Origin: Nectonema munidae
Taxonomy: Eukaryota > Nematomorpha > Nectonematoida > Nectonematidae
NCBI GenBank assembly: GCA_030549495.1
Contig: JAUIRK010001052.1
Span: 558,001-622,000, forward strand
Length of the DNA: 64,000 nucleotides
Direction of reading: 5' to 3'
A program made the position numbers and the translations under genes. Numbering within the stretch: position 1 is the stretch's first letter; each line of letters opens with the position of its first letter. This document shows positions 1 through 11,330 of this stretch, piece after piece. The notes beneath the pieces are model-generated. The model did not search any database. It saw only the letters and a program-made list of their open reading frames with translations, and was not told where the DNA came from.

Positions 1-681
1 TTAAGACCAGTATTTTTGAAAAAGAATCTACGATTGCTTTAACATCTGCTGCTGTCGTTGTACTTGGCATCCAACTACAAAACAAAAACTCTTCCTTCAT
101 CTTTCCATTTTTTTTCATATCGAACGAAAGCAATCAACTGACTATACATAGCAATGTCGGAAGACTCGTCTAATTGGAGACTAGCCTGAACTCTGCTTTG
201 CCTAATTTCAGAGCAAACTTGACGGCACACATCAGCAGCCATGTCATTAATCCGCCGGCGGATTGTATCATTAGACGGGGAAACTTGCTAAATCTTTTTT
301 TGCCTCTGGACCAATCATTAATTCAACCATCTTTTCTGTACATGGCTTAATTAGCTCCTCTGCAATAGTGTGGGACTTCTTGCACTTTACAATTTGGTAT
401 GCTACTTCGTAGCTGGATTTTCCTTCTAGCCGAAAGCCAAATTCAGGAAGTCTAGCTTCGCGTTCATACCGGGCTCGTTTTGCATACATAGCCTCAACAC
501 TATTGTTCTTATTTTGAGGATCCATTTTGTCGCGATGATTTAAAAGTTTACATGGACGTAGTGATGCATTTGACATCACCAGCGAGCAGTGTATGCATTG
601 CGCACAATCAACGCCATCTCGAATTACATTTGTAAAGCCAAACTTAGCATAACTGTCATTCCATTTACGAACCTTTGACAT
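1..681 (-). pseudogene. hAT-family transposase relic (ZBED5/SCAND3-like), truncated by window edge
   Basis: Read on the minus strand from 681. The first 136 residues hold a BED-type zinc-finger-like segment (CAQCIHC near residue 26, a following H in LLNHRDK) and then the motif HTIAEELIKPC, typical of the hAT/ZBED5 domesticated-transposase superfamily. The frame breaks near position 285 at a one-base shift. The neighbouring frame then continues the same protein (RRRINDMAADV, then LDESSDIAMYSQL with the first catalytic-region acidic residues). A second shift near 80-100 leads to a frame reading EEFLFCSWMPSTTTAADV up to the window edge. Two frameshifts in 680 bp mean a dead copy. The DDE catalytic core and C-terminal dimerisation domain would lie beyond the left edge. 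Whether it descends from an autonomous hAT or a domesticated gene cannot be told from this part. Confidence 0.85.
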
Positions 682-1240
682 CTATCAAATTAAACAACTT
701 ATAAAGATATGATATAATCATAATAAATAAAATTTTCACTAGTTTCTTCATTTTAAATGATTTTTTCAAAATTTTACTTTTTATTACAACATAAGTCTTA
801 CAGGTCTACTTGTGTAGTCTGAATCAAAAACACTATTCTAGTTTAAATACTGAATGAGAAAATTAGAAATTTTTATTTTATTTTACGGTATATAAATTTT
901 ATTGGTCAGTCCTATTGATGAAATTAAGATTAACAAGCAAAAAAGACTCATTATGTTTTCTTACATACCCCAAATTTTAATCAAAACATTTCGAGCGTAA
1001 TCGTTTACCCGATTTCAAGTTCCAAGCTATGCCTCTGTGACTATTCAATTAAAATTGAATTTTCGAGTTAAAGCGTACACTAAGCGCTAAATCACTCGTT
1101 TTAATTATCAACAGCCAATTTTCCTTTTTTTAACCTAAAAAATGTGAAACAGCTGAAATATAACGTTTTTAAAATAAAGTATGAGGTTTTATATATTATC
1201 ATTATTTTTTCATTATTGTGAATTTTGCTACGCTTTAGCT
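682..1240. other. AT-rich spacer, no gene seen
   Basis: Non-coding between the hAT relic and the next hAT-type short element. No open frame of interest, no tRNA-like or splice-bounded coding stretch was recognised on either strand. Confidence 0.5.
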
Positions 1241-1914
1241 CAGTGGTTCTTAACATTGGTTCGCGAGATAAAATTTGGGTTGCCTAGCTTTGAAATTGAA
1301 AAAAATGATATGTAGTGAAGATTTATACAATGTGTAATCTACTTTTGTAATATATAAAAATATTTCTCACCAATGAAGTATGAAGAAATTAAATTGCTAG
1401 TTATAAAGCAGAAAGGCAGAAGTAGAGATTGGATGCAACGTAGGAAAGAAAACCCGTTATCAATGAGACTCAAAAACGATGATACGACATATTTGAAGAA
1501 GTCATTCGTAAACCATGCACAAAGCATTTTCATATGTCTGACTCGAAAGTTTTTAAGATCACAACTTAAAAAACTCAAATAGTTCCGACTCGTAATTCAT
1601 GTCAACTTACCCTTTGAAATGATTCTGCAAATAAAATAGTAAAGAGAAGGATGTTTTGATTGATGTTTGCTTGATAGTACTCGTGGGAAGAGGAGTATGA
1701 AAATCAAAGCAAATATGTGACATGCTTGATTAATCTGCTCACTTACAATTAAATTCATGATGATACAATTACTAATCATACTCAGCTTATGTTGATAACG
1801 CATTTTAATTATATATTTATTAATACTTCAAATATATGAATTTAGGTTCATTCTTTGCCATATGCTCGTGGCCCCCTTATTAAGGTCCCGTGGCCCTCTA
1901 GTTGAGAAACACTG
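1241..1914. mobile_element. non-autonomous hAT-type element with degenerate inverted ends
   Basis: The left end reads CAGTGGTTCTTAACA and the right end, reverse-complemented, reads CAGTGTTTCTCAACT. Both match the common CAGTGGTTCTCAAC-type terminus of hAT/Charlie-like elements. The next bases on each side also resemble each other (GGTTCGCGAGAT on the left, GGGCCACGGGACC on the right). The 674-bp interior has no recognisable transposase. The flanking 8-mers (ctttagct and ctatatac) agree at only about half of their positions, so the insertion is old or the ends are slightly misplaced. Confidence 0.6.
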
Positions 1915-3012
1915 CTATATACTATATACACAAACATCACATATATACAGTGAAGTCGCGTTTTTACGTCACATTCAGTTCCTCAAAATAATAACGGATA
2001 TTTGAGATTGACAGATTACCGAAGCCAAATTTTTTCCCATAAGAAAATCTGTTCTCAAAAAAACTTTATGGATGTTGAGGTATTGAAAGAACGATTTTCC
2101 AGGCTTTACGTATATATCAGTTTCTTCTACAACTGCGATATAAATCTTCAGTGAACTTTGTTTTTGCAGTGCAGGTCCTCTAAACTTTTTGTTTAAGCCT
2201 TGTAAAGGAATTTGGATTGTAGCTAATAAGAAAAACCTTGAATTTATTTTAGCAATGAAATAAGGATTAAATTAAAAATAAAAGGCTAATGAAATAAGAC
2301 AAGAAAAAGACGAAATAACTTTTTTTGCACATGTCAATGCTGTGTAGCTTTAGTATCATTCACTAAATATGTCAATACAATTTAGCTAAATGAGAAAGTT
2401 ATTTCAAAAAATCGAAGACTAATAATTTGCTAGTTTTTTATCTTTAAAAATTTTATTTTAAAATGTTTTCCTATAACCTTCACAGTTTGATATCTCGTAA
2501 TGAAATTGTTTCGTTTCATATCATATAACTAAGCTATATGTGAAAATTATAGGGCTAGTATTGTAAAACATATTTTCCTCGATATCATAAAAATTAGTTT
2601 TGGTACAAATAAATTTCTGAATTTTAATCACATTTCAAATATATGCATTTTAAATAACTTTGAAGGTTATGTATTGCTATATCAAAAGTAGCAAAAAATT
2701 ACGCTTGTAGTTCTTTAGCTAAATATTACTAATTTTAAAAAACTACAAATGCATACAGTGTTTAAAAATTCTCCTTCAAAAAGGTATTGAGTTTAGTAAG
2801 TTAGGTGGATTGTAATTTAGAATTCTTCCTGCAATATTATCATTTAGCTGTCAAGAGAACAACTCTTTGCACTGCCCCTTACGCAATTTCCACCTCTGAG
2901 AAAATAAATACTTTATATTAGATAAAAGTAACTACGCTGCTGAATATTAGTCCTAGCTTTTTCTTAAAATATATATTAAAAGTTTGTATACTGTGTATTT
3001 TTATACTTTTAG
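1915..3012. other. intron or flank upstream of the first visible pelota exon
   Basis: No N-terminal pelota exon was found here. Position 1947 starts TACAGTGAAGTCGCGTTTTTACG, which resembles one terminus of a pogo/Tigger element, but no opposite end was found. The remainder is AT-rich and non-coding to my reading. Confidence 0.4.
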
Positions 3013-6000
3013 TATTATTAAATGTGTCTTAATCGCGTCGCCAGGATTTGTAAAAGATCGATTCTATGAATTTTTAATGGAAGAAGCTACGAAAAACAAC
3101 AATAAAGTAAAAGACTTAAATTATTCTATATTCAATTTTATGGGCTATTCATAAACGAATTCTCTAGACAATCATCGATAATAGGTTCAAATTTATCTTG
3201 GCACACTCATCTTCTGGTTTTATGAATTCCTTAACAGAAGTTCTAAGCGATGCTACTCTCTCTAACAAACTATCCGATGTAAAGGCGACTTGTGAAGTGA
3301 AAGCGCTTGAAAACTTCTATTCTGTTCTACAAACAGAGCCTGAAAGAGCCTATTACGGAAGGAAGCATGTTCAAGCGGCTCTTTATTCCAAGGCCATTGA
3401 AACTCTTTTAGTCTCTGATTCCGTGTTCAGGTAAAATCAATAATTATAATTATTACTACATAAATATACGATCTGCTTTGATTTTTAGCCGAAAATTTCG
3501 AATAATTCATATTATTAAGTGGTAAAAATCTTAGCATTATACAAAGGTCAAAATCGCAAATAATTTGCCTATGTACATACATAATGTTCTATGATAATAC
3601 AAGGAAAGAATTAAGAAATTTCCTGTATTATTGTTGATTTTTTCATTCGGTTTGAATTCCTCCTCACATCTTGATTACTTTTTTAGTTGTAGACTAAAAT
3701 TTAAGACAATGATCTGTTAAGGCCGAGACTGAGAATAAGCCCTCTTTTCTCATGAGTTGTTTCACATAGCTAGCGTCTCAAATAACAAATCTCCGACCTG
3801 CCTTCTCGCAGCAGACTGATCTCTCAACCAAATGATCTAGAAGTGAAAAGCGATCCACATGCGCTACAACCTGTAGCTTCGGGTAGAAGAACTCTAATCT
3901 CAGATCACCACTACTTGAGTAAAGTTCAAATTTTAGCATGCGAGATAATAGATATAATGTTTGTAAGCTTCTAGAGAAATAGTTCTGGAAATCACACAAA
4001 AGAAATGGATTCGGTATTATTATATAGCAAAAATTGAAAAAAGGATAATAGATGTTAACAGAGCTGGTGACAAGTTGATGGTAATCGAACTGAAAGTAAA
4101 TAACAAGATAACTGTAATATCTGCTTCATAGATTTAACCTGGGTGTAAAGGGGATGGGAAAGTATTTAGGTCTGATTTTAAAGGCATGTTTGGGAAAGTG
4201 ATAGAAAGTTAGAAACTGATAATAAATAAGGTATTTAAATATTCATTTTGGTTAGAAAGTTTATGGATATAATGGATTAAACGGGGAGGACATTGTTAAG
4301 AAAAAGAACCTAAGGAGAAAAATTATAGATAATGGGCAGAACTCTTAGCTTGCAATTAAAAGTAATTTGTGGTAGCTAAATTGTTAGCCAGCAAAGAATA
4401 GTGATTCTTGATATGTGGAAGAGCAAATATAATAAAAGCAAATACAAGACGTGGAAATTAAATGAGATCGGAGTACCTGAACGTGTTCGAAAACGGTGTT
4501 TAGCAAAACAAGCACTCGAAGGGAAGAATTTGGCTTTCAAGGCATCGTATTTTGTTACAGGAAGGAATATGACACCAAAAAGAGCTTTAAAAAGATATTT
4601 GTTATTGCTAGAAAGCAGAAGACGCAGGAGATCCAAAGAAGGGAAAAAACGGATAAGATTCAAATGTTTCCATGATTGGTTTATCGAAAGCGATTTGGAG
4701 AGAAAAAATATTCCTATTAGATTGAAATAAGAGTATGCTAGTGGAAGTTTTAAAAAGAAAGTTGATAATTAGGGAATGTGGTAACTATAGATGCCAAGTG
4801 TTCATTGATTCAAAACAATTTCGCTTCGTGCCAGGAAAGAATATTGTAACTTCTATTTTCATTGTCAGCAACTGGTGGAGAAAAGGGCATAATGCAATTT
4901 AGTTTTTTGATCTAGAAAAAGTGTACTATTGCATGAGAAGTGGAGTAGCGAAACAAATTTTAAGAATTATAGAGACATAGCGAGTCAAAAACAGCTATTA
5001 GAACAACAGAAGTAATTTCAAAAGAGTTTAAAATCAAAGTAGATCTACATCAAGATATGCTTTTACCCCACTTTATTTGCGTTTGTCTTCAGCATTGTGT
5101 CGGAACTCGTAAGACTAGAAACTTTTTGTAGACGATTTTGTCCTCATAGGCATAGGTGGAGAGCAATTGCAGAAGAGAATATCGATGTGGAAAAAAGTCT
5201 TGAAAAGTACGGGCTGGAAATAAATACAAAAGAATTTATGGTGCGTCGTAGAAAAGTTACTCTGAGAGATTTACACGATAGAGGATGTTGTGAAAATACG
5301 GTGCAAGCAAGAGTAAGCGCTATCTGGATCGAATAGAAGGAAGTGAAATTAATCATAAACGATAAAAGGAAATTGGCAACAGCAGAGATAATAATTCTAA
5401 GGGGTGACCTTGAATGACAGTATAAAGAATGAAGAATGAACGAAAAGTGTAGACGACATGATAGTTTTAAAAGTATTATTCATACAAAAGGATTATGAAT
5501 TCATTAATTTTTTTTATACATTCTGATTAGCGCTTGAAATATTGATCAAATATCATGATCTTTAAATTATTCGATTTAAGATAAATGAATTTAAATGTGA
5601 TTATTATCCTAAATTTGGGTAAAAATTCTCACATTAAAATTTGCCATTTTATCATTTTTATTTAATTAATAATTAACCAATGTTCCTAAAGCGAACGCAG
5701 ACAACTTCAGTAATTCCTATTTAATTCTATTTAAAAAACAAGAGGGGTTAATTTTAATTTACATGCGTTAATATTATATAAGCTGTCTCCTACGTGAAAG
5801 TTTGGCTAATATGTATCAATAAACTCCGATATCTTTATTATCGTATAAAATTTCTGTAGCTCCCTTATATTCAAGTTTTCATAGCGTGACAAAACAGTTT
5901 GCCGCAATACATATTTTGAAACGCCAAAGATCTTGCAACCTAATTTTCTAGCACCGTTTTTTGCAGAGACGTATCAACGGAAGAGAGAAAAAAGCTTGTG

Positions 6001-6228
6001 CGCTTAGTGAAACAGACAGAACAGGACGGTGGAGAAGTATATATGTTTTCGAGTATGCATGTGTCCGGCGAACAATTGGATCAACTTACAGGTTTTCGTT
6101 CTTGTTTTTTTTTCTTATTTTTGCAGTGAAATTATTTTTTAGGCATTGCAGCGATACTAAGATTTCCTATGCCCGAATTAGATAAAGAAGATGGTGAAAT
6201 TTACGGAAATAGTAAAAATTCAAAATAA
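3013..6228 (+). CDS. pelo: pelota (Dom34 homologue), four 3'-terminal exons; N-terminal exons not in window
   Basis: Pelota/Dom34 resembles eRF1 without its GGQ loop and works with Hbs1 to rescue ribosomes stalled in no-go and non-stop decay, in the cytoplasm. Visible exons by GT/AG and frame: 3013-3106, 3168-3430, 5967-6091 and 6143-6228, ending in TAA at 6226-6228. Exon one gives [17 protein letters not shown], the start of the central domain. After a 61-bp intron exon two gives [14 protein letters not shown] and then [17 protein letters not shown] and [13 protein letters not shown]. Exon three gives [21 protein letters not shown], and exon four, after a 51-bp intron, [14 protein letters not shown] with a short acidic tail. 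All are hallmark pelota segments in the right order and phase. The exon-one start needs one more base pair of codon from upstream, so about 215 N-terminal residues (Sm-like domain) are missing, probably left of the window. An AATAAA lies near 6265. Confidence 0.93.
4030..5400 (+). mobile_element. decayed RTE-like LINE inside the large pelota intron
   Basis: Fragments of one LINE ORF2 lie in order on the plus strand in shifting frames. Near 4060-4180 there is an endonuclease stretch ([16 protein letters not shown], then GCKGDGK). Near 4400-4730 there is a Lys/Arg-rich linker open for 109 codons. Near 4790-4935 comes a reverse-transcriptase stretch ([16 protein letters not shown], then FFDLEKVYY, the site of the usual DLEKAFDRV motif). 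Near 5050 there is a remnant of the HQGSVLSPLLF block, and near 5090-5220 a remnant of the segment after the YADD motif. Stops and shifts are throughout, so it is dead. It resembles the element at 14917-17190 in family. The basic 109-codon frame should not be read as a host gene. Confidence 0.7.
5673..5751 (+). repeat. TTAA-ended MITE, decayed copy
   Basis: Begins TTAACCAATGTTCC and ends GGGGTTAA. The interior GCAGACAACTTCAGTAATTCCTATTTAATTC is nearly the reverse complement of the interior of the element at 33246-33359, so both belong to one family. TTAA is the target site used by piggyBac-type elements. Confidence 0.6.
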
Positions 6229-6689
6229 TGACTTGATTATATAAATTCTACACCCAGAGTACGGTTTAAATAAAACGTTGTTTTTGTTTATACAATTTTT
6301 ATTATTTAAATAAACTGGATTATGTTACATTCTATGATTTTTTAGTTTTATGCCTGTTTTATGATTTAATTTTAACACCTACTTCTATTTATTTGTCAAA
6401 TATAAAGTAGAAAATGACTCAAACACTGGTATACCTAAGTCTGACAATATCCGTTGATATAAAATTGTAACGATTAAGAACTATTTTTCTCTCTTTTAAA
6501 AACAAACAAATTTTCGTTTTTGCAAAATGTTTGGTGTATTGATGGAACTAAATTTTTACTAATAATCTGTGATTAATTTCAATAGCTCAACTTTGGTATC
6601 ATGAGGTTCTGAAAATATTGAACTTTATTCCGCTAAAAACTAGTTTCTAATGAGATAAAATATAACTCTAAATACAAATTAGAGAGAAG

Positions 6690-6886
6690 CAGTGGGGTAG
6701 CCAGAAAAAAGTTGATAGAGTGGGGGACACAATTTAAAAACTTAAAAAATTTGAGCAACATTATTTATACTTTCTTGATCCTTTCATTGGAGAAATTTTC
6801 GAAAACTGATATTGCATACGGTGCAATGGGGGCACCATGAGGTACATGGTTCACTTCCCATCGTGCCCAGCTTTGCTACGCCACTG
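6690..6886. mobile_element. hAT-type MITE with perfect 8-bp target duplication
   Basis: The left end is CAGTGGGGTAGCCAG and the right end reverse-complemented is CAGTGGCGTAGCAAAG, imperfect inverted repeats of the widespread CAGTGGCGTAGC type. The flanks are the identical 8-mer gagagaag at 6682-6689 and 6887-6894, the duplication length made by hAT transposases. At 197 bp it has no coding capacity. The intact duplication suggests a fairly recent insertion. Confidence 0.88.
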
Positions 6887-7016
6887 GAGAGAAGAATGAG
6901 ATAGGAGAGCTAACAAGAGAAGAGACCTTGAGTGAAAGAAGAGAGCGCGAATGATTGAGTTTTAGCAGAGAGAGCGGAAGAGAAAAACAGAGAAGGAGAC
7001 AGAAAGAGAAATAGAA
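6887..7016 (+). repeat. purine-rich GA tract
   Basis: About 130 bp almost wholly A and G on the plus strand, with repeated GAGAG, AGAAGAG and GAAAGAG words. It starts at the right flank of the 6690-6886 element, whose target duplication is itself purine-only. Confidence 0.7.
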
Positions 7017-8049
7017 TCATCACTGTGACAGATGTGAAAATCTAGTTGATCATCAACATGTGTTTGCTCAAAAATACTACAAGGAAACAAAACATTGCTT
7101 ACTTATTGTGTGCATATTGAAACAATGGATTATTATTATTATATAGCTCTCACGCATCGTCTGTAAAATATGTTTGATAGGAATTTCAGAGCAGCTTGGC
7201 ATGATGTTTGTTTTGAAAGTCTACATTCCTTCTTTTATTCTCTTATCTTACATTATCATGTATTCGAATGATCATTACATTCTATAATGCGATCATAATA
7301 GATGTTTTATAAACAAGCAGCAACTCTTATTTATAGAAAATAAATATTTTTACATTATAATTTAAACGTGCTCCGGCTCCATTTCTAGAGCCACAGTAAA
7401 TCTAAGTTGTAAATGTTTCAAAGAAGCTGGCTCCAGCTCTAGCTCCGATTCCATAAATTGTCAATTTTTAGTATAATTGCTATCATAAAAGATCAATCTA
7501 AGCGCTGTTATGCCAAATCTTTATTTTTGTTTAATAAAAAGAGTCAACTTTATTGAATTTTAACTTAAAATAGCTAAATATTCAAAAAACATAAAAACGT
7601 ATCAAATAATATTAAAATAATTAGAATTTGTTTTCAGAAACAAAATTGCTTCCATCAAATATTCTTTCATTGAAGCTCGCAAGTCAGAATAAGTGATTCG
7701 AAGTTCTGAAAACAACATCTCTACACTAACGTGAGTGAGAGGCAATGCCGTAATTGTGAATGCTACATTTCGAAAGATTTCAGGGTAGTGTGGTATAGCT
7801 TCGAGAACACTTTCTTAGATGATCTGTCTATTTTTTCCATTTCACTCAAGGCACATAAAATTTCTTCTGGATTTAGAGGTTGAATAGCCCCGTTTTAGAA
7901 AGTTAGGAATACAATGTGATATATTGATCATCGAAACGAATAAATCTCATTTTGAAACTTCATAGATCCTTCCCAATTTCAGTTTTCAAAAAATGATCTC
8001 TCTTACAACCGTAGAGTAGAGGTATAGTATAAGGTATGATTTAGGTATA
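7017..8049. repeat. spacer with a GAGTCGG-family repeat fragment at 7365-7465
   Basis: Within this otherwise featureless AT-rich stretch, 7368-7455 carries repeated GGCTCC, AGCTCT, AGCTCCGATTCC words, the complement of the GGAGTCGG-type dispersed repeat seen at 10.7, 24.8, 33.1 and 37.8 kb. No gene was seen in the rest. Confidence 0.45.
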
Positions 8050-8172
8050 AAAATATCATTTAACGTCCTTTGTTCCCGAATCCGTTGAGTAAGACGTGCC
8101 TCACACACACATTTGTGGACTTTTTTGGAGCGTGGTGCATTTCTTGAACTGATGCCCTTCTTGACGTCAACC
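8050..8172 (-). mobile_element. truncated SINE (body and tail only)
   Basis: The minus strand reads GAAGGGCATCAGTTCAAGAAATGCACC, then AGTCCACAAATGTGTG, then GGATTCGGGAACAAAGGACGTTAAATGAT. This is the same order and nearly the same words as the 3' two thirds of the SINE at 62687-62909. The tRNA-derived head is missing, so this copy is 5'-truncated or its head has decayed. Confidence 0.75.
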
Positions 8173-10068
8173 GGATGATGGCCTTAGATTAAACAAGAAA
8201 TTCCATTTCGGGTACATCGAGAAAGATATTTGATTTTATGGTCAAAAAACATAGAAATCCACTTTCGTATATGTAAGTTATGTAAATGGCAAAACATATC
8301 CTACTCAAAATTTTTAAATATACGAGTCTGGTAGTATCAATCAAACTCTCGCTGAAAATATTTAATAGCGTGTATAAGCCTCTTTTACAGTGCAACTCGA
8401 GTTTACGAAAAATTTTTGCAAACAAATTTTGACTCAGCTCATGAACTATTCATTGAATCACGCACTCAAAAGCTGTGCCTTTTTTTGTATATTTTTATAA
8501 TGTTTGTTTCTTTATTTTCTATCGCGTTAAATTTGAAGTATTTTTTAGCGGGTTTATAATTCACATTTTCTATTTGCAGCTCATAATCTACATTAAAATA
8601 AAAAAAAACATCAATAATATTCAGTTCACGAATATTTGGGGTAGCGAACGATTTTATCGTTGGAATTAAGTTCGCAAACACGGCTTCCACTGTATTTCTA
8701 TTGATTTAAGAACTTCTTAGAAATTTATTCTATATGGCATTCAAAATTTCTAAATCGCCTAGTGATATTGGATTTGTATTCCCTAGTATCTAATTCATTT
8801 TTGGTCAAAAAATTTGAAAATAAATTTTAAGTTATTTATAGATGGCGTTAAATAAATTTTTTAAAATCTCACGTTTTTATCCACTCATAAGTGGCTCATT
8901 GTTATTTTAATGAAAAAATAAATTTTATTTAGTCTAAAAATTATAAATAAACGAAAATGATATATAAAAAAAGGCCTCTCGAGGCTCAATGGGTCATCCG
9001 AGGTAGTAAAAAAGTGTTGCCATGTGAGGGTGTGAGATAATCGTAGAACAATATTTGTATGTTTGTTCCTAATATTTCTTTGAAGACAATAAATTAGTAT
9101 TATAAAGCTGACATTTTTGTCTATAACTTTGTTTATCAAATATGCTAAGTAATAAATGCAAAATCTTTTTACTACCAGTAAATAAACTTGGTATAATATA
9201 TTGTGCATATTTTTATAATTCAAAACGGCCCAAGCATCGTAAAAAATGAATACTTTCATGATAGAATTTTATAAAATCAAATTAAATAATTTATTTATGT
9301 CTGAGTTATCCGACATTTTGAGCCTGGTATTCTGAAATTTGATTTTTCAAACAAATTGTACTTCTCCCTTATAATATGCCTAAAAAGCCCGACTTTAAAA
9401 AGTGCCCCAATCAAGTTGAACTTCTTAACAAATTATGCTTTAAACTAATTCAAAAGAGAATTCATTCAGCTTTGCTCTCTAAGTCACAAAGTTAAATAAA
9501 TGATATGTCCTATATTTTTGAAGTTGAAGCAGCCATTTTACATTAGATGCATTTTACATTTTACAGCAATCGAAATATCTGCACAATATACGCTTCAGTG
9601 GATACAAAATCTGAGCAGGAGAATCTCTTAATAATAATGTAATACACGAACTCGCTACACCTACTTCTAAATGACATGGTTAATTTGATTCAGAGAGTGT
9701 CAAACATTAAATCTCTCGAACTATTCATAAGCTCTTGTCATTTTTGATAGATAGTACGTTTTTAAATCTCTTAGATAAAAAAACTATTTTATTATTTTCA
9801 TAGTTATATTCATAGATATTTTTGATAACATTATGAAAATTATGATCGCAAAACCTCCAATTTATTAATCGAACATTCAAGAGAAACTAACAGGTATTTT
9901 TTTAGTTACGAAATTATATTATGCATAACAAAAAATATTTAAAAGCACCTTCTCAAGAACAATACTAACTGTAATTTTTTAATTTTATATTTTCACGCGT
10001 TCTTATATAAACAACAACTATATAGTCAAACCCTGTTTTACTGATGAGAGAATCTTGCGATTTTGTTG
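8173..10068. other. AT-rich spacer, no gene seen
   Basis: Several open frames of 60-125 codons occur on both strands (for example 8885-9259 on minus). They are Phe/Ile/Tyr/Lys-rich, overlap one another and match nothing recognisable, as expected from AT-rich random sequence. Confidence 0.5.
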
Positions 10069-10179
10069 GGTCAGGCTAAAACGTGCACTTTTATCAAAAG
10101 GTAAAAAGTAGCATGATGCATAATCGCCATTTTAATTTACACTTAAAAAACGTAATTAGCTGCACGTTTTAGACTGACC
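10069..10179. mobile_element. 111-bp MITE with 19-bp inverted ends
   Basis: The left end GGTCAGGCTAAAACGTGCA and the reverse complement of the right end GGTCAGTCTAAAACGTGCA agree at 18 of 19 bases. The interior is AT-rich with no coding capacity. The superfamily is not clear from the ends. Confidence 0.7.
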
Positions 10180-10689
10180 ATTCGGTAAATAAATAAATAA
10201 AAAATGATTCAAAAGTAGAGTGACACCCGAAGAAATGCAATTAGCAAAAAAATTGCATACGCTCTTATCCAAGTGAACTCTAGAATATGCGTCCATTTTT
10301 TTTTTAATTTTTTACTCATATCAGTGCTTGGCTCGCTTGATCGTGCAGAAAATGATATCCATGTAGTAATTTAGGCGTACTCAATATTTTGGCAGGCGTA
10401 CAAAGTATCTATCAAGGTAGCTTTACCTATCATTTTTACCTTCTATCCGTCGTTCTTAGCCCAAACTAGAGTCTTGTTTTATCCTAATTAAATGCCATGC
10501 TTCCTAACACTATTAAGTGCGATCAAATAAAAAAGTTTTTCATTTTGTACAGCGGAATTTTCCTTCATCCTAACTTATTTTTTGTATAATTTAGTTTTTA
10601 GCTCACTTCGTTCAAAAATTTCCCATTTCACGCAGATATACGTAATTAAGATTTACTTTAGACGTGGAAAATAGAGGTTAACTTATTAA

Positions 10690-10830
10690 TATTGCTTTAT
10701 TAAGTTTGCAGAGTCTGGAATAGGAGATTTTAAAGTTTAAAGGGTTAAGAGTCGGTATCTAATAACATTTAGGAATCGAATTTTTGTAAGTACTTAGCGT
10801 CGCAGTCCGATATCTTGGACTTTATGCAAC
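10690..10830 (+). repeat. GAGTCGG-family dispersed repeat
   Basis: Contains AGAGTCGGTATCTAATAAC and TTTAGGAATCG, close to GGAGTCAGTATCTAATAAAG and TTTAGAAGTCG at 37.8 kb and to the reverse complement of the 24.88 kb copy. Confidence 0.55.
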
Positions 10831-11089
10831 ATTTTAAGATTACCTTCAATTCCTAAATTTTATGAATTAATTTCAGAAAAGAAGTCTGCAACATTTGCAC
10901 AAATAAATTACCTTGCATTTCTCCATAGAGGAAAAGAATTCTAAAAATTCTTGGACTTGTTGCGCTTTTTGGAATATTGTTTACGATTTTAACGACAGTG
11001 TTAGGGACTTCCTAAGATGAGTTTTCATGGCTAAGGCGTAACAATAAATCATGCAATAGTTAAATTTAACGTATGTGGCAATTTAATTT

Positions 11090-11330
11090 AGCGAGATTTT
11101 AAAGCGATCATAGAATGAACTCAATCCGTACATGTTCTTACCAAATTTTCATATGTTAATTCATGCTTGAACATAAAATTCTGTAAAGTTTCATAGACAT
11201 CTTCCCTACGAGTTGTTGTGATAATGGGTTCACAAAATAATTTTTCTTCTTTCAATAAATTTCCATCAAAATATCGAAAATAAACAATAAGTTGGGAACA
11301 TATAACTGTGAATTTATCCATTTAAATGAA
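11090..11330 (-). pseudogene. hAT transposase fragment (catalytic-core start)
   Basis: The minus strand is open for 66 codons, with YFRYFDGNLLKEEKLFCEP, then TTTRREDVYETL and ELTYENLVRTCTD. This is the hAT/ZBED5-like segment that leads into the CTDGAPSM motif around the second catalytic Asp. A stop follows directly where the conserved Gly is expected, then VHSMI continues the motif. No convincing N- or C-terminal parts were found, so it is an isolated relic of the superfamily seen at 1-681. Confidence 0.75.

Noticed and set aside
1947-2110. Tigger-type element starting TACAGTGAAGTCGCG
   Set aside because: Only one end recognised, no partner or transposase within 1 kb.
4401-4730. 109-codon basic frame as a novel gene in the pelota intron
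   Set aside because: It lies between endonuclease and reverse-transcriptase remnants of one decayed LINE, where such Lys/Arg-rich linkers are usual.
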